A DNA stretch of 64,000 nt, taken from contig NZ_CP045292.1 in assembly GCF_009363055.1 (NCBI RefSeq), positions 1,922,001 to 1,986,000 on the forward strand, in the 5' to 3' direction. Numbering within the stretch: the stretch's first letter is position 1; each line of letters begins with the position of its first letter. The notes under the pieces were generated by a model. The model was not told the DNA's origin, did not search any database, and saw nothing but the letters and a program-made list of their open reading frames with translations. Below are positions 17,727 to 26,428 of the stretch, piece after piece. Origin of the DNA: Flavobacterium haoranii. Its GTDB lineage: Bacteria > Bacteroidota > Bacteroidia > Flavobacteriales > Flavobacteriaceae. The translations under genes and the position numbers were made by a program.

Positions 17727-19907
17727 GAAAACTTTATTCAAAAACAAAAGTCAAAATTTAAAAGTAAAAAGTTTAAAGAATTTTTTACCTATTGCCTATT
17801 GCCTATTGCCTATTGCCTCATTTGCTCAAGAAAAAGAAACAGACACTTTAAAAGTGAACCAATTAAACGAAGTAACACTTTCAGCAATTAGAGCAAAAGA
17901 CAAAAATCCTATTACTTTTACAAACGTTAAAGCTGAAGAAATTGAAACAAGAAACTTGGGACAAGACATTCCAGTCCTTTTAAATTATCTTCCATCGGTA
18001 GTTACTACAACAGATGCTGGTAATGGTGTAGGTTATACTTACATGAGAGTTAGAGGTTCTGATGGTTCTCGAATTAATGTTACTTTAAACGGAATTCCTT
18101 TCAACGATAGTGAAAGTCAAGGTACATTTTTTGTAAACCTACCCGATTTTGCTTCATCACTTGAAAGTGTTCAGTTACAAAGAGGTGTAGGAACTTCTAC
18201 AAATGGTGCTGGTGCATTTGGTGCTAGTTTAAACATGCAAATGAAATCTTACCAAGAAAAAGCTCATGCTGAAGTTGCAAATTCTATCGGAAGTTTTAAC
18301 ACTAGAAAACACACTATTTCTTTTGGCACAGGATTACATAACAATTTCGAATTCAACGGAAGAGTTTCACAAATTCATTCTGATGGATATATTGATCGCG
18401 CCACATCTGATATGTTTGGTTATTTATTTAATGTAAATTATGTAAAAGAATCTACTTTAATTAAATTAATTGCTTTTGGTGGAAAAGAAAAAACTTACCA
18501 AGCTTGGTACGGATTAGAAGACCCTTATTTATTAGAACACGACAGAACATTTAACTATGCTGGAATTTATTTTGACGAAAATGGAACTATGAAATTTTAC
18601 AATGATGAAACCGATAATTATTGGCAAAATCACTTCCAATTACATTGGAGCGAAAAATGGAGCGAAAAATGGAATTCTAACCTAGCACTTCATTACACAA
18701 AAGGCAGTGGTTATTTTAAGCAATATAAAGAGGATGAAGATTTAACCGAATATAATTTACCTGCTTTTGAAGGAAATTCTATTTCTGACTTGGTTAGAAA
18801 AAGATGGTTAGACAACGATTTCTTTGGTACAACTTTTTCAATTAACTATAGAACTCAAAAACCGATGTTTTATTTGGTGGTGCTATAAATCGCTATTTAG
18901 GAACACATTTTGGAGAAGTTGTTTGGACACCAAATTACATACCTCAAACAAATCGTTATTATGACAATTTTGGCAATAAAGACGATGTGAACGTTTACAT
19001 AAAAGGTTCGCAACAATTTGGGAAACTAAATGTATTTGCTGATTTACAATATAGAATGGTATTTTACCAAGCCAACAGTACAAAGTTTAGCGATGTTAAT
19101 GATACTTTCCGTTTCTTTAATCCAAAAGTTGGGGTAAATTATGAACTAAACAATGAAAATTCTTTTTATGGTTTTGCCGGTATTGCCAATAAAGAACCAA
19201 GACGCGATGATTATGAAAGCGGTGCCAACAAACCAGAACGTTTATATGATCTTGAGCTAGGCTGGAAATACAATAACTCAAAATTAAGAATTCATACAAA
19301 TGGATTCTTTATGTATTACATTGATCAATTAGTTTTAACTGGTTCATTAAATGATGTAGGTGCTCCAGTATTTACAAACTCAGGAGAAAGTTACCGTTTA
19401 GGTCTAGAAGTTGAATCGGTTTATAAAGTTACTGACAAGTTAAATTTACAAGCAAATGTAACTTTAAGTGAAAATAAAAATATTGACTTCTACTTTCAAA
19501 GAGATGGAATTCTTGAAGATTTAGGAAATACTAATATTGCATATTCTCCTAATATTGTTTCTTCGGGTGCTATTAATGTGTTACCGATTAAAGGAATGCA
19601 ACTATCTCTTTTAGGAAAATTTGTTGGCGAACAATACATGGGAAATATTGATTCTGAATATTCAAAATTACCAGATTATTCGATAGTAGATTTTAATGCT
19701 TCTTATGAACTTAAACTAAACAAGGGAATTAAATCAATCTTATTCTCTGGATTAGTAAACAATGTTTTCGACAGAAAATACGAATCAAACGGATATTTTT
19801 ACACTTATGATGATGATTCTTCTGGAAGCATCATTACTTATCAAGGAAAAGGATTATATCCACAGGCTGGCATCAACTTTTTAGCTGGTGTTACACTCAA
19901 ATTTTAG
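17725..19907 (+). CDS. TonB-dependent receptor, predicted thiamine uptake, frameshifted
   Basis: Outer-membrane TonB-dependent receptor of about 727 residues. After the signal peptide come a TonB-box-like start, the plug domain (LLNYLPSVVTTTDAGNGVGY, MRVRGSDGSRINVTLNGIPF, VQLQRGVGTS) and a beta barrel ending in the aromatic GVTLKF. The frame breaks in the A run 18857-18861; one more A gives YRTQKTDVLFGGAINRYLG and continuity. Control by the TPP riboswitch points to thiamine or a thiamine precursor as ligand, matching riboswitch-linked receptors known in Bacteroidota. The signal-peptide core (FLPIAYCLLPIAS) is encoded by a 7-bp tandem repeat at 17788-17818. Confidence 0.9.
17788..17818 (+). 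repeat. Heptanucleotide tandem repeat (CCTATTG)x4.4 in a signal peptide
   Basis: Four copies of CCTATTG followed by CCT. They encode the hydrophobic core of the receptor signal peptide. Copy-number change would shift the frame right after the start codon region. Confidence 0.9.
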
Positions 19908-19913
19908 TAGTTA

Positions 19914-19943
19914 AAAAAAGCTATCCAATTGGATAGCTTTTTT
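19914..19943. terminator. Bidirectional terminator
   Basis: AAAAAAGCTATCC and GGATAGCTTTTTT form a strong hairpin between the convergent receptor and lipoprotein genes. Confidence 0.9.
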
Positions 19944-19945
19944 AT

Positions 19946-20380
19946 TTAATTGTATACTCTAATTGACGTACTACTTAAGACCTCAACCCTATATTGCAAC
20001 ATAGGATATTGCATTTCTGGCGACTGCCCTGTAAACAAACTGTATTGAGCATCATCACAAGGACATTCTGCTTTAATTCCTACTAAATCCATAGTTGAAC
20101 AACCGCTAATTTCTTGGTTTGGACAAACAGCATCAAATGCAATAAAAACATTACTGCCAGTATTCATAATAAATACTTTGCCCTGAATTCCAACTCCAGC
20201 TTCATAATATTCTATAGGATTACCTGCATTTAATAAGTTTTGATACAATGGCAAACTTAAATTAATTGGACTCGATTGAAATCTATAAGTTGGTAAATAA
20301 GGATTATTATTTCTAACAGAATCTTGCGAACAAGACATCACTAAAATCATCAAAACACTAAAGGTCAATATTTTCTTCAT
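19946..20380 (-). CDS. Rieske-fold-like lipoprotein lacking the histidine ligands
   Basis: 144-residue lipoprotein: signal peptide with lipobox VMSC (Cys17). The body resembles a Rieske domain, which needs CxH and CxxH ligand pairs. Here the first site reads FDAVCPNQEISGC (Cys86, Cys94) and the second ECPCDDAQYSLFTGQS (Cys106, Cys108), the latter close to the usual CPCHGSxYxxxTG. Both histidines are replaced (by Asn and Asp), so a normal [2Fe-2S] cluster is unlikely, yet four cysteines remain. Role unknown. A divergent promoter region is shared with greA; a TATTTTTG -7 box lies at 20402-20409 on the minus strand. Confidence 0.7.
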   Translation of the reverse strand: MKKILTFSVLMILVMSCSQDSVRNNNPYLPTYRFQSSPINLSLPLYQNLLNAGNPIEYYEAGVGIQGKVFIMNTGSNVFIAFDAVCPNQEISGCSTMDLVGIKAECPCDDAQYSLFTGQSPEMQYPMLQYRVEVLSSTSIRVYN

Positions 20381-20401
20381 GGCTTTTTATTTATCATCAT
20401 T

Positions 20402-20409
20402 CAAAAATA
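20402..20409 (-). promoter_or_regulatory. -7 box TATTTTTG for the Rieske-like lipoprotein
   Basis: Minus-strand TAnnTTTG match 22 bp upstream of the start at 20380. Confidence 0.5.
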
Positions 20410-20416
20410 ATTTAAT

Positions 20417-20424
20417 TATATTTG
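20417..20424 (+). promoter_or_regulatory. -7 box TATATTTG, distal greA promoter
   Basis: First of two TATATTTG boxes upstream of greA. Confidence 0.55.
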
Positions 20425-20462
20425 TGGAACCAAAGTTTAACAATTAATAATTAAAAAATTAG

Positions 20463-20470
20463 TATATTTG
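20463..20470 (+). promoter_or_regulatory. -7 box TATATTTG, proximal greA promoter
   Basis: Second TATATTTG box, 46 bp downstream of the first and directly before the leader hairpin. Confidence 0.6.
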
Positions 20471-20474
20471 TTGA

Positions 20475-20503
20475 AAGGAATCCCATTTTTTGTGGGATTC
20501 TTT
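20475..20503 (+). promoter_or_regulatory. Terminator-like hairpin in the greA leader
   Basis: GAATCCCA (20478-20485) pairs with TGGGATTC (20493-20500), extended by A-T pairs, and is followed by TTTCTATTTATATAA. It lies between the promoters and the start at 20527, so transcripts must pass it to reach greA. Confidence 0.55.
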
Positions 20504-20526
20504 CTATTTATATAAACGATGAAGTT

Positions 20527-21003
20527 ATGAGTAAAGTATCTTATTACACAGCAGAAGGTTTAAAAAAATTAAAAGACGAATTAGAACATTTAAAAGCTGT
20601 TGAGCGTCCTAAAGCTTCTCAAGCTATTGCTGATGCACGCGATAAAGGAGATTTATCTGAAAACGCAGAATACGATGCTGCGAAAGAAGCACAAGGATTA
20701 TTAGAAATGAAAATTTCTAAAATGGAAGAAGTAGTTGCAAATGCTCGTTTAATTGACGAATCTCAATTAGATACTTCTAAAGTATTAGTCTTATCTACTG
20801 TAAAAATAAAAAACCAAGTAAATGGAATGGAAATGAAGTATACTTTGGTTGCTGAAAGTGAAGCCGATTTAAAAACTGGAAAAATTTCAGTTACCTCACC
20901 TATTGGAAAAGGTTTATTAGGGAAAAAAGTGGGCGAAATTGCCGAAGTTAAAGTTCCTAATGGCACTATGAATTTTGAAATTTTAGAAATCACTCGCGAT
21001 TAA
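20527..21003 (+). CDS. greA: Transcription elongation factor GreA
   Basis: 158-residue GreA. It enters the secondary channel of RNA polymerase and stimulates cleavage of backtracked transcripts. The N-terminal coiled coil holds the acidic tip in DKGDLSENAEYDAAKE; the C-terminal domain shows ISVTSPIGKGLLGKKVGE. Length is typical. It is followed after 11 bp by the HIT gene, probably co-transcribed. The leader carries two promoter boxes and a terminator-like hairpin. Confidence 0.96.
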   Translation: MSKVSYYTAEGLKKLKDELEHLKAVERPKASQAIADARDKGDLSENAEYDAAKEAQGLLEMKISKMEEVVANARLIDESQLDTSKVLVLSTVKIKNQVNGMEMKYTLVAESEADLKTGKISVTSPIGKGLLGKKVGEIAEVKVPNGTMNFEILEITRD

Positions 21004-21014
21004 TCCTCTTAGTC

Positions 21015-21404
21015 ATGGCTAGTATTTTTACAAAAATTGTAAACGGGGAAATTCCTTGTTATAAAATTGCTGAAGACGATAATTATTTGGCTTTTTTAGA
21101 TGTTAATCCAAATGCAAAAGGACATACATTATGTATTCCTAAACAAGAGATTAACAAAATATTCGACATGGAAGAAGAGCATTATATGGGTTTAATGGCT
21201 TTTTCTAGAAAAGTTGCTAAAGCAATTGAAAAAACTATAGCGTGCAAAAGAGTTGGTGTTGCCGTTGTAGGTTTAGAAGTACCACATGTTCACGTACATT
21301 TAATTCCGCTTCACGATATGGACGATATGCGTTTTCAAAGAAAAGCTAGTCTTACAAAAGAAGAGTTTGAGAGTATTGCAAAAGAAATTGCATCGAATTT
21401 ATAA
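21015..21404 (+). CDS. HIT family protein
   Basis: 129-residue histidine-triad nucleotide-binding hydrolase. The signature HVHVHLIPL is the HxHxHxx motif whose central His attacks the alpha-phosphate of nucleotide conjugates. IFTKIVNGEIPCYKI at the N-terminus is the usual Hint opening. It follows greA closely and ends at the terminator 21406-21437. Confidence 0.92.
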   Translation: MASIFTKIVNGEIPCYKIAEDDNYLAFLDVNPNAKGHTLCIPKQEINKIFDMEEEHYMGLMAFSRKVAKAIEKTIACKRVGVAVVGLEVPHVHVHLIPLHDMDDMRFQRKASLTKEEFESIAKEIASNL

Positions 21405-21405
21405 T

Positions 21406-21437
21406 AAAAAAATCCCAGCTTAAAGTTGGGATTTTTT
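21406..21437. terminator. Bidirectional terminator
   Basis: AAAAAATCCCAGCTT / AAAGTTGGGATTTTTT hairpin between the HIT gene and the convergent kinase gene. Confidence 0.85.
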
Positions 21438-21438
21438 A

Positions 21439-22597
21439 TTAATATGTCTTTTTAAGAGAAATTTGCATCGTGGTTCCCTTCCCTATTTCAGAACTTTCTA
21501 CTTTTATTTTTCCCTTGTGGTAATCTTCAACTATCCTTTTTGTTAATGAAAGACCAAGCCCCAACCTCTCTTTTTAGTAGTATAGCCTGGTTCAAAACTT
21601 GAGTAAATTGTTTTTTAGACAACCCTTTACCAGTATCTGTAATTTTAATTTTTACAGTGTCTTCAATTTCTTCTACTACAATTTTTAAAACACCTTTACC
21701 TTTCATAGCATCTATAGCATTCTTTACTAAATTTTCTATAGTCCAACTATGCAGTGCATGATTAATTTCAACAAAAATAGGATGTTCTGGTGCAGTAAAT
21801 GAAAAATCGACCTGTTTAGAAGTTCTTGCTTTTAAATATTCAAAGGAAGTTCTAGTTTCTTCTACAATATTTAATTTTTCTAAAACGGGTTCACTACCAA
21901 TTTTCGAAAATCTATCTGTAATAATTTGCAAACGATTGATGTCTTTTTCAATTTCAGCAATTGTAGTTTCTTCAACATTTTCAGTTTTAAGAATTTCTAA
22001 CCAACCAATTAAAGAAGACAAAGGTGTTCCAATTTGATGTGCAGTTTCTTTTGCCATACCAGCCCAAAGCTTGTTTTGAGTAGCCATTTTTGTTGCTCGG
22101 TAAAAATTATAAACAACAGCAGCAAAAAGAATAATTATCAATAAAAGTGCAATAGGATAATATTTCAACTTGTTCAACAAAGGAGAATTTCCATAATAAA
22201 TATATTGAAACTCTTCTTCGGAAAGTTCCATTTTAATGGGTGTGTTGTCCGATTTAATAGATTTAAACAACTTTTTTAATTCCTTGGGGTTTTGTGCAAT
22301 TTCATCGGCAATATTATTGAAATTAATGATACTATCATTTTTATTCGTTAATATCATTGGAATACTAGTGTTAGTACTTATCAACTGAAAAGGTAATTCT
22401 ACATCAGTAAATTCATTTGCATTTGCTAAAGTTTTTTGAGCAGTTGCCCAAAGTTCCATTTTTACACGTTCTTCATTTTTAAAAATTTGGAAAAAGTTAT
22501 AGGTATTCCAAACAATTAGAATAACTATAAAAAAAGAAGATAAAATAATAAACCAGCGGGTAATATTTCGCTTGTCAGAAAACTGCATAAAAAACAT
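21439..22597 (-). CDS. Membrane sensor histidine kinase, frameshifted near C-terminus
   Basis: Sensor kinase of about 386 residues after repair. Two membrane helices (about 15-36 and 147-167) enclose a periplasmic sensor. The H-box is ETAHQIGTPLSSLIGW; NLVKNAIDAMKG is the N-box; TDTGKGLSKKQF is the G1 box. The frame breaks in a four-T run (21594-21597); adding one base gives FEPGYTTKKRGWGLGLSLTK and the final TMQISLKKTY, i.e. the F and G2 boxes. A response regulator is not adjacent, so it is an orphan by position. Start may be the Met at 22597 or three codons later. Confidence 0.85.
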
Positions 22598-22661
22598 TTA
22601 TTAGTAAAAATAGTAAATTAAGTAAGAAGTAAAAAGGCAAAAGGCAAAAGTTACACAACAC

Positions 22662-22720
22662 AGCATTATAGCCCCGATGGAAGTTAGCAACCATGTTGCA
22701 CGAACAGCGGGAAAAAGGAA
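22662..22720 (+). repeat. Intergenic repeat fragment (GCCCCGATGGAAGT ... GAACAGCGGGAAA)
   Basis: GCATTATAGCCCCGATGGAAG and ACGAACAGCGGGAAAAAGG flank a short spacer that can fold back (GCAACCATGTTGC). It resembles the flank modules of the other intergenic repeats in the window and lies upstream of the flavin reductase promoter. Confidence 0.5.
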
Positions 22721-22754
22721 TACAAAAGTTGCATTTCGATTCGCTTCAAATTTT

Positions 22755-22762
22755 TATCTTTG
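22755..22762 (+). promoter_or_regulatory. -7 box TATCTTTG for the flavin reductase gene
   Basis: TATCTTTG is 18 bp before the ATG at 22780, with a TTG 23 bp further upstream. It supports the ATG at 22780 over an earlier in-frame start at 22693, which would fall upstream of the promoter and inside repeat sequence. Confidence 0.65.
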
Positions 22763-22779
22763 TAAAAAACATACATTTT

Positions 22780-23655
22780 ATGTTATCGATAGATCCAAAA
22801 GAAATTTCTCCAGCAAAAGTTCAAGGTTATTTACAAGGCGCCATTGCACCTAGACCTATTGCATTTGCGAGTACAATTGATGAAAATGGAAATCCAAATT
22901 TATCGCCATTTAGCTTTTTCAATGTATTTAGTTCAAATCCACCTATTTTAGTTTTTTCTCCCGCTAGAAGAGTGAGAAACAATACTATTAAGCACACTTT
23001 AATTAATGCTCAAAACACAAAAGAAGTTGTTATTAATGTAGTAAATTATGACATCGTACAACAAATGTCATTATCGAGTACTGAATATCCTGATGGTGTA
23101 AACGAATTTGAAAAATCTGGTTTAAATATGTTAAAATCAGATGTAGTTAAACCGTTTAGAGTAGCTGAAAGTCCAGTTCAGTTTGAATGTAAAGTAAATG
23201 ATATAATTGCATTAGGAGACCAAGGTGGAGCAGGAAATTTAATTATTTGCGAAGTAGTTAAAATTCATGTTAGTGAAGAAGTTCTTAATGAAGAAGGTGT
23301 AATTGATCAACATAAAATAGATTTAGTTGCGCGTTGCGGTGGCAATTGGTACAGTAGAGCAAACGCAGGTTTGTTTGAAGTTGAAAAACCACTAACCACA
23401 TTAGGAATTGGTGTTGATAATATTCCTGATTTTGTAAAAGAAAGTCCTATTTTTAATGGAAACGATTTAGGAAAATTAGGCAATATTGAAGCCATACCAA
23501 CTGAAGAAGAAATTACTACCTTTGTAAAAGAAGATTTTGCTGTAAAAGCAGTTTTAAGTTCAGACGATGAGCAAAAGAAAAACCAATTAGCAAAAGATTT
23601 ATTAGACAAAAACGAAGTATTAAAAGCTTGGAAAGTATTATTAGCAAAACGATAA
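22780..23655 (+). CDS. Flavin reductase family protein
   Basis: 291-residue protein with the FMN-binding split-barrel of the flavin reductase-like family: GAIAPRPIAFASTIDENG, LSPFSFFNVFSSNPP and VFSPARRVRNN are characteristic. Such proteins bind FMN and reduce it with NAD(P)H or act as small flavoenzymes; the partner is unknown. The usual ~200-residue domain is extended by about 90 C-terminal residues with a charged end. I chose the ATG at 22780 because of the promoter just upstream. DUF3127 follows after 10 bp. Confidence 0.85.
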   Translation: MLSIDPKEISPAKVQGYLQGAIAPRPIAFASTIDENGNPNLSPFSFFNVFSSNPPILVFSPARRVRNNTIKHTLINAQNTKEVVINVVNYDIVQQMSLSSTEYPDGVNEFEKSGLNMLKSDVVKPFRVAESPVQFECKVNDIIALGDQGGAGNLIICEVVKIHVSEEVLNEEGVIDQHKIDLVARCGGNWYSRANAGLFEVEKPLTTLGIGVDNIPDFVKESPIFNGNDLGKLGNIEAIPTEEEITTFVKEDFAVKAVLSSDDEQKKNQLAKDLLDKNEVLKAWKVLLAKR

Positions 23656-23665
23656 AATTTTAAAA

Positions 23666-24049
23666 ATGGAAGTTACAGGAAGAATAAAAATGATTGGAGA
23701 CGTTCAGCAAATTAGTGCTAGTTTCAAAAAAAGAGAAGTTGTTGTTACAACAGAAGAGCAATATCCGCAACATATATTAGTTGAGTTTACACAAGATAAA
23801 ACCGATTTGTTAAATCAATACAATGTTGGTGAACCAGTTAGAGTTTCTATTAATTTAAGAGGAAGAGAATGGACAAATCCTCAAGGAGAAACAAGATATT
23901 TTAATTCTATTCAAGGATGGAGGGTGGAGCGTTTACAAACTGAAGCTCCTGCTGCATCATCACATCAAATGCCAGCTATGCCGCCTTCTGATGCATTTGA
24001 ACCTGCAACAAACTTTAATGAAGAAGAACACGACGATTTACCATTCTAA
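23666..24049 (+). CDS. DUF3127 domain-containing protein, SSB-like acidic tip
   Basis: 127-residue DUF3127 protein, a Bacteroidota family with an OB-fold-like core (MEVTGRIKMIGDVQQISASF, KREVVVTTEEQYPQHILVEF, RVSINLRGREWTNPQGE). A flexible Pro/Ala linker follows and the protein ends EEEHDDLPF. This acidic tail with terminal Pro-Phe matches the protein-binding tip of single-stranded DNA-binding proteins (DDDIPF in E. coli SSB). A DNA-metabolism role is inferred from that resemblance only. It is co-directional with the flavin reductase, 10 bp apart. Confidence 0.85.
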   Translation: MEVTGRIKMIGDVQQISASFKKREVVVTTEEQYPQHILVEFTQDKTDLLNQYNVGEPVRVSINLRGREWTNPQGETRYFNSIQGWRVERLQTEAPAASSHQMPAMPPSDAFEPATNFNEEEHDDLPF

Positions 24050-24163
24050 CAGAAAATAGAAGAAAGAGACAAGAAGAAAGAAACCATTCAGAATTAAGTA
24101 AGAATGGTTTTTTCTTTTCTCTTTTTTCTTTAATCTTTTTTCTTTAATCTTTTCTCTCAAAAA

Positions 24164-24799
24164 ATGTATTTCCTAACCCAAGAATTATATTTTCCACATT
24201 TTTCTGAAACTTCTCCTGAAGGTATAATTGCTATTGGTGGCGATTTATCTCCTCAACGATTAGCATTAGCCTACCAAAATGGAATTTTCCCTTGGTTTAA
24301 TGATGATGAACCTATTTTATGGTGGTGCCCGGAAGAACGAATGGTTTTGTTTTTTGAAGATTTAAAAATCTCGAAAAGCATGCGAAATGTATTAAATCAG
24401 CAAAAATTTAAAGTTACTTTTAATACTGCCTTTAGAGACGTTATTTCTAATTGTAAGAAAATCACTCGAAAAGATCAACCTGGCACTTGGATTACTGATG
24501 AAATGGTTGAAGCTTATTGCAAACTAAACGAACTTGGCTTGGCAAAAAGTGTCGAAGTTTGGCAAAATGATGAATTGGTTGGTGGTTTATACGGAATCGA
24601 TTTAGGACATGTTTTTTGTGGCGAAAGTATGTTTTCAAAAGTTTCTAATGCCAGTAAAGTTGCTTTCATTCATTTAGCAAAACAGTTAGAATTAGCAAAT
24701 TACAAATTACTAGATTGCCAAGTTTACAACGAACATTTAGCCTCACTTGGTTGTGTCGAAATTGATCGTGAGGATTTTATGAGTATTTTATTGAATTGA
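24164..24799 (+). CDS. aat: Leucyl/phenylalanyl-tRNA--protein transferase
   Basis: 211-residue Aat enzyme. It transfers Leu or Phe from tRNA to N-terminal Arg/Lys of proteins, marking them for ClpS/ClpAP degradation (N-end rule). Conserved segments: FPHFSETSPEGIIAIGGDLS, LAYQNGIFPWFNDDEPILWW, WITDEMVEAYCKLNELGLAKSVE, GLYGIDLGHVFCGESMFS and LLDCQVYNEHLASLG (each marking the family). Complete. Confidence 0.95.
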   Translation: MYFLTQELYFPHFSETSPEGIIAIGGDLSPQRLALAYQNGIFPWFNDDEPILWWCPEERMVLFFEDLKISKSMRNVLNQQKFKVTFNTAFRDVISNCKKITRKDQPGTWITDEMVEAYCKLNELGLAKSVEVWQNDELVGGLYGIDLGHVFCGESMFSKVSNASKVAFIHLAKQLELANYKLLDCQVYNEHLASLGCVEIDREDFMSILLN

Positions 24800-24915
24800 A
24801 TATTTAAATTAAAAAATTAGAATAAATTATTATTTTTACTTAATATTTCTTATTTATAATAGCATTTTTTAAAAATTTAAAAGAAGTTCCCAAATTAAAA
24901 AGCCCTAAAATCAAC

Positions 24916-25552
24916 ATGAAAGATATACTTGAATTCTGTTTAAGCTTACTAGGGTTGTTTTTTTTAATACTAAATACTTTTTTGTTTTTAAAAAATAAAA
25001 TAGTTCGTAAAAAAACCGAAAAAACCTTTTTAGGATATTTATTTTCCCTTTGTATTGTTGAAATTTTATGTCACTTAATTGGTTTTTTATCCTTTGGAAA
25101 TAATTTTTTTATTTCACATTTTTACTTTTACTTCCAGCTATTATTTTTATCAATATTGTTTAAAAATTTAATTACAAATGCAATTTTTAAAAAATTATAT
25201 TTATAACCTTAATTATACAAACGTTGATTTTAATTTTTATGTATGCTAAAACTCCAACGTCTTTTTGGGAATTTAATGTGTACGAAATAATTTGAATTTC
25301 TATAATTTTAATTTTTATGCACTTTATTATATAATTTCAAATTTATCAACAGAACATAAATACTTTAATTTTTCAATTGGTTTAATATTATATTTTGCGT
25401 GTAGTGTTACCATTTTTTCAGTGGGAAATTTGGAACTAGTATTACTCGAAGATCCTTTTATTGATATTTGGATTTTTAATATTCTTTTTTACATCATTTT
25501 TCAGATTTTTATTTTTAAAGAATATCTCTATTTAAAATCAAATAAAAATTAA
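24916..25552 (+). CDS. Multi-pass membrane protein of a two-component locus, two frameshifts
   Basis: About 212 residues after joining three frames. The sequence is almost wholly hydrophobic helices (for example FCLSLLGLFFLILNTFLFL, GLILYFACSVTIFSVG and FNILFYIIFQIFIF), about six to seven in all. Breaks lie in the A run 25189-25194 and the T run 25291-25293, each repaired by one base. I do not recognise a family; the helical layout and position directly before a soluble-domain kinase (7 bp gap) suggest it is the membrane sensor partner of that kinase. Confidence 0.6.
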
Positions 25553-25558
25553 TGATTT

Positions 25559-26425
25559 ATGAAAGTGTTTCTGAAAACCTTTTTAATTATTTTTTACGTA
25601 ATATTATTTTTAAATACTACGTATGTTTTTTCTTCCAACAATAAGTTTTTAGAAACATTTCATTCAAAAGATGATTCATTTTTTCAAGAAAATAAACAAC
25701 CAATTTCTAAACAAACTATCAATGAAATAAAGAAGAGTCAAATTCTATTAGTCATTATCATTACTTTTTTTGTTTTTGGCTTTTTGTTTTTAATTTACCA
25801 CTTAAAAAAAGTTAGCATCATAAATAAACAATTAAAAAACTATGCTCAAGAAAACGAATTTTTAATTAGCGAAACTAATCATCGTGTAAACAACAACTTA
25901 CAACTAATTTCACTATTAATTTCAGATGCCGTAAAAAAGAAACAAAGTGAAGAGCATAAAAATGATTTTTTAAAATTATTATCAAAAGTAGACACGATTG
26001 CTTTACTTCACCGACATCTATATCAAACTAAAAATAAAACTAGTATTAATTTAAAAAAATATTTAGAAGAAATTAAAACTAATTTTGATGAGATTTCTGA
26101 AGAGAAAAAAATAACAATAGATTTTGAAATTAGCTTCGTTGAAATAAACTCTGATACTGCAATGTATATTGGACTTTTAGTTACTGAACTTATAATAAAT
26201 TCTGTTAAACACGCATTTGAAGAAAATCAAGAAAAAAATATTAGCCTTACTATAGATTCTAAAGAAGATATTCTAAACTTTAAATATTGCGATAATGGAA
26301 AAAAAGCCATTGGTAAATTTATAGAACCGAAACTAATTCATCAATTGTGTTTACAATTAGATGCCGTTCATCAAATTACAACAACGCAAGGATTTTGTCT
26401 AATTTTTGAAAAAAAACTAATTTAA
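25559..26425 (+). CDS. HisKA_2-type sensor histidine kinase
   Basis: 288-residue kinase. An N-terminal signal-like helix and a second helix (LLVIIITFFVFGFLFLIYHL) anchor a short sensor. The H-box is ETNHRVNNNLQLISLL, the HisKA_2 (HWE-like) pattern in which the His is followed by RVxNNLQ. The ATPase domain has LVTELIINSVKHAF (N-box); the G-box region is brief (FKYCDNGKKAIG), so the ATPase domain is degenerate or minimal at its end. The LytTR regulator starts 3 bp after its stop. Confidence 0.85.
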   Translation: MKVFLKTFLIIFYVILFLNTTYVFSSNNKFLETFHSKDDSFFQENKQPISKQTINEIKKSQILLVIIITFFVFGFLFLIYHLKKVSIINKQLKNYAQENEFLISETNHRVNNNLQLISLLISDAVKKKQSEEHKNDFLKLLSKVDTIALLHRHLYQTKNKTSINLKKYLEEIKTNFDEISEEKKITIDFEISFVEINSDTAMYIGLLVTELIINSVKHAFEENQEKNISLTIDSKEDILNFKYCDNGKKAIGKFIEPKLIHQLCLQLDAVHQITTTQGFCLIFEKKLI

Positions 26426-26428
26426 ATT

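Noticed and set aside
22630-22655. Possible fourth Crp/Fnr-like site (GTAACTTTTGCC on the minus strand)
   Set aside because: Only one arm matches and no CTTTRTAST follows at 26 nt.
22693-22779. 29-codon N-terminal extension of the flavin reductase
   Set aside because: It would start inside the intergenic repeat and upstream of the TATCTTTG promoter box; the family start fits the ATG at 22780.
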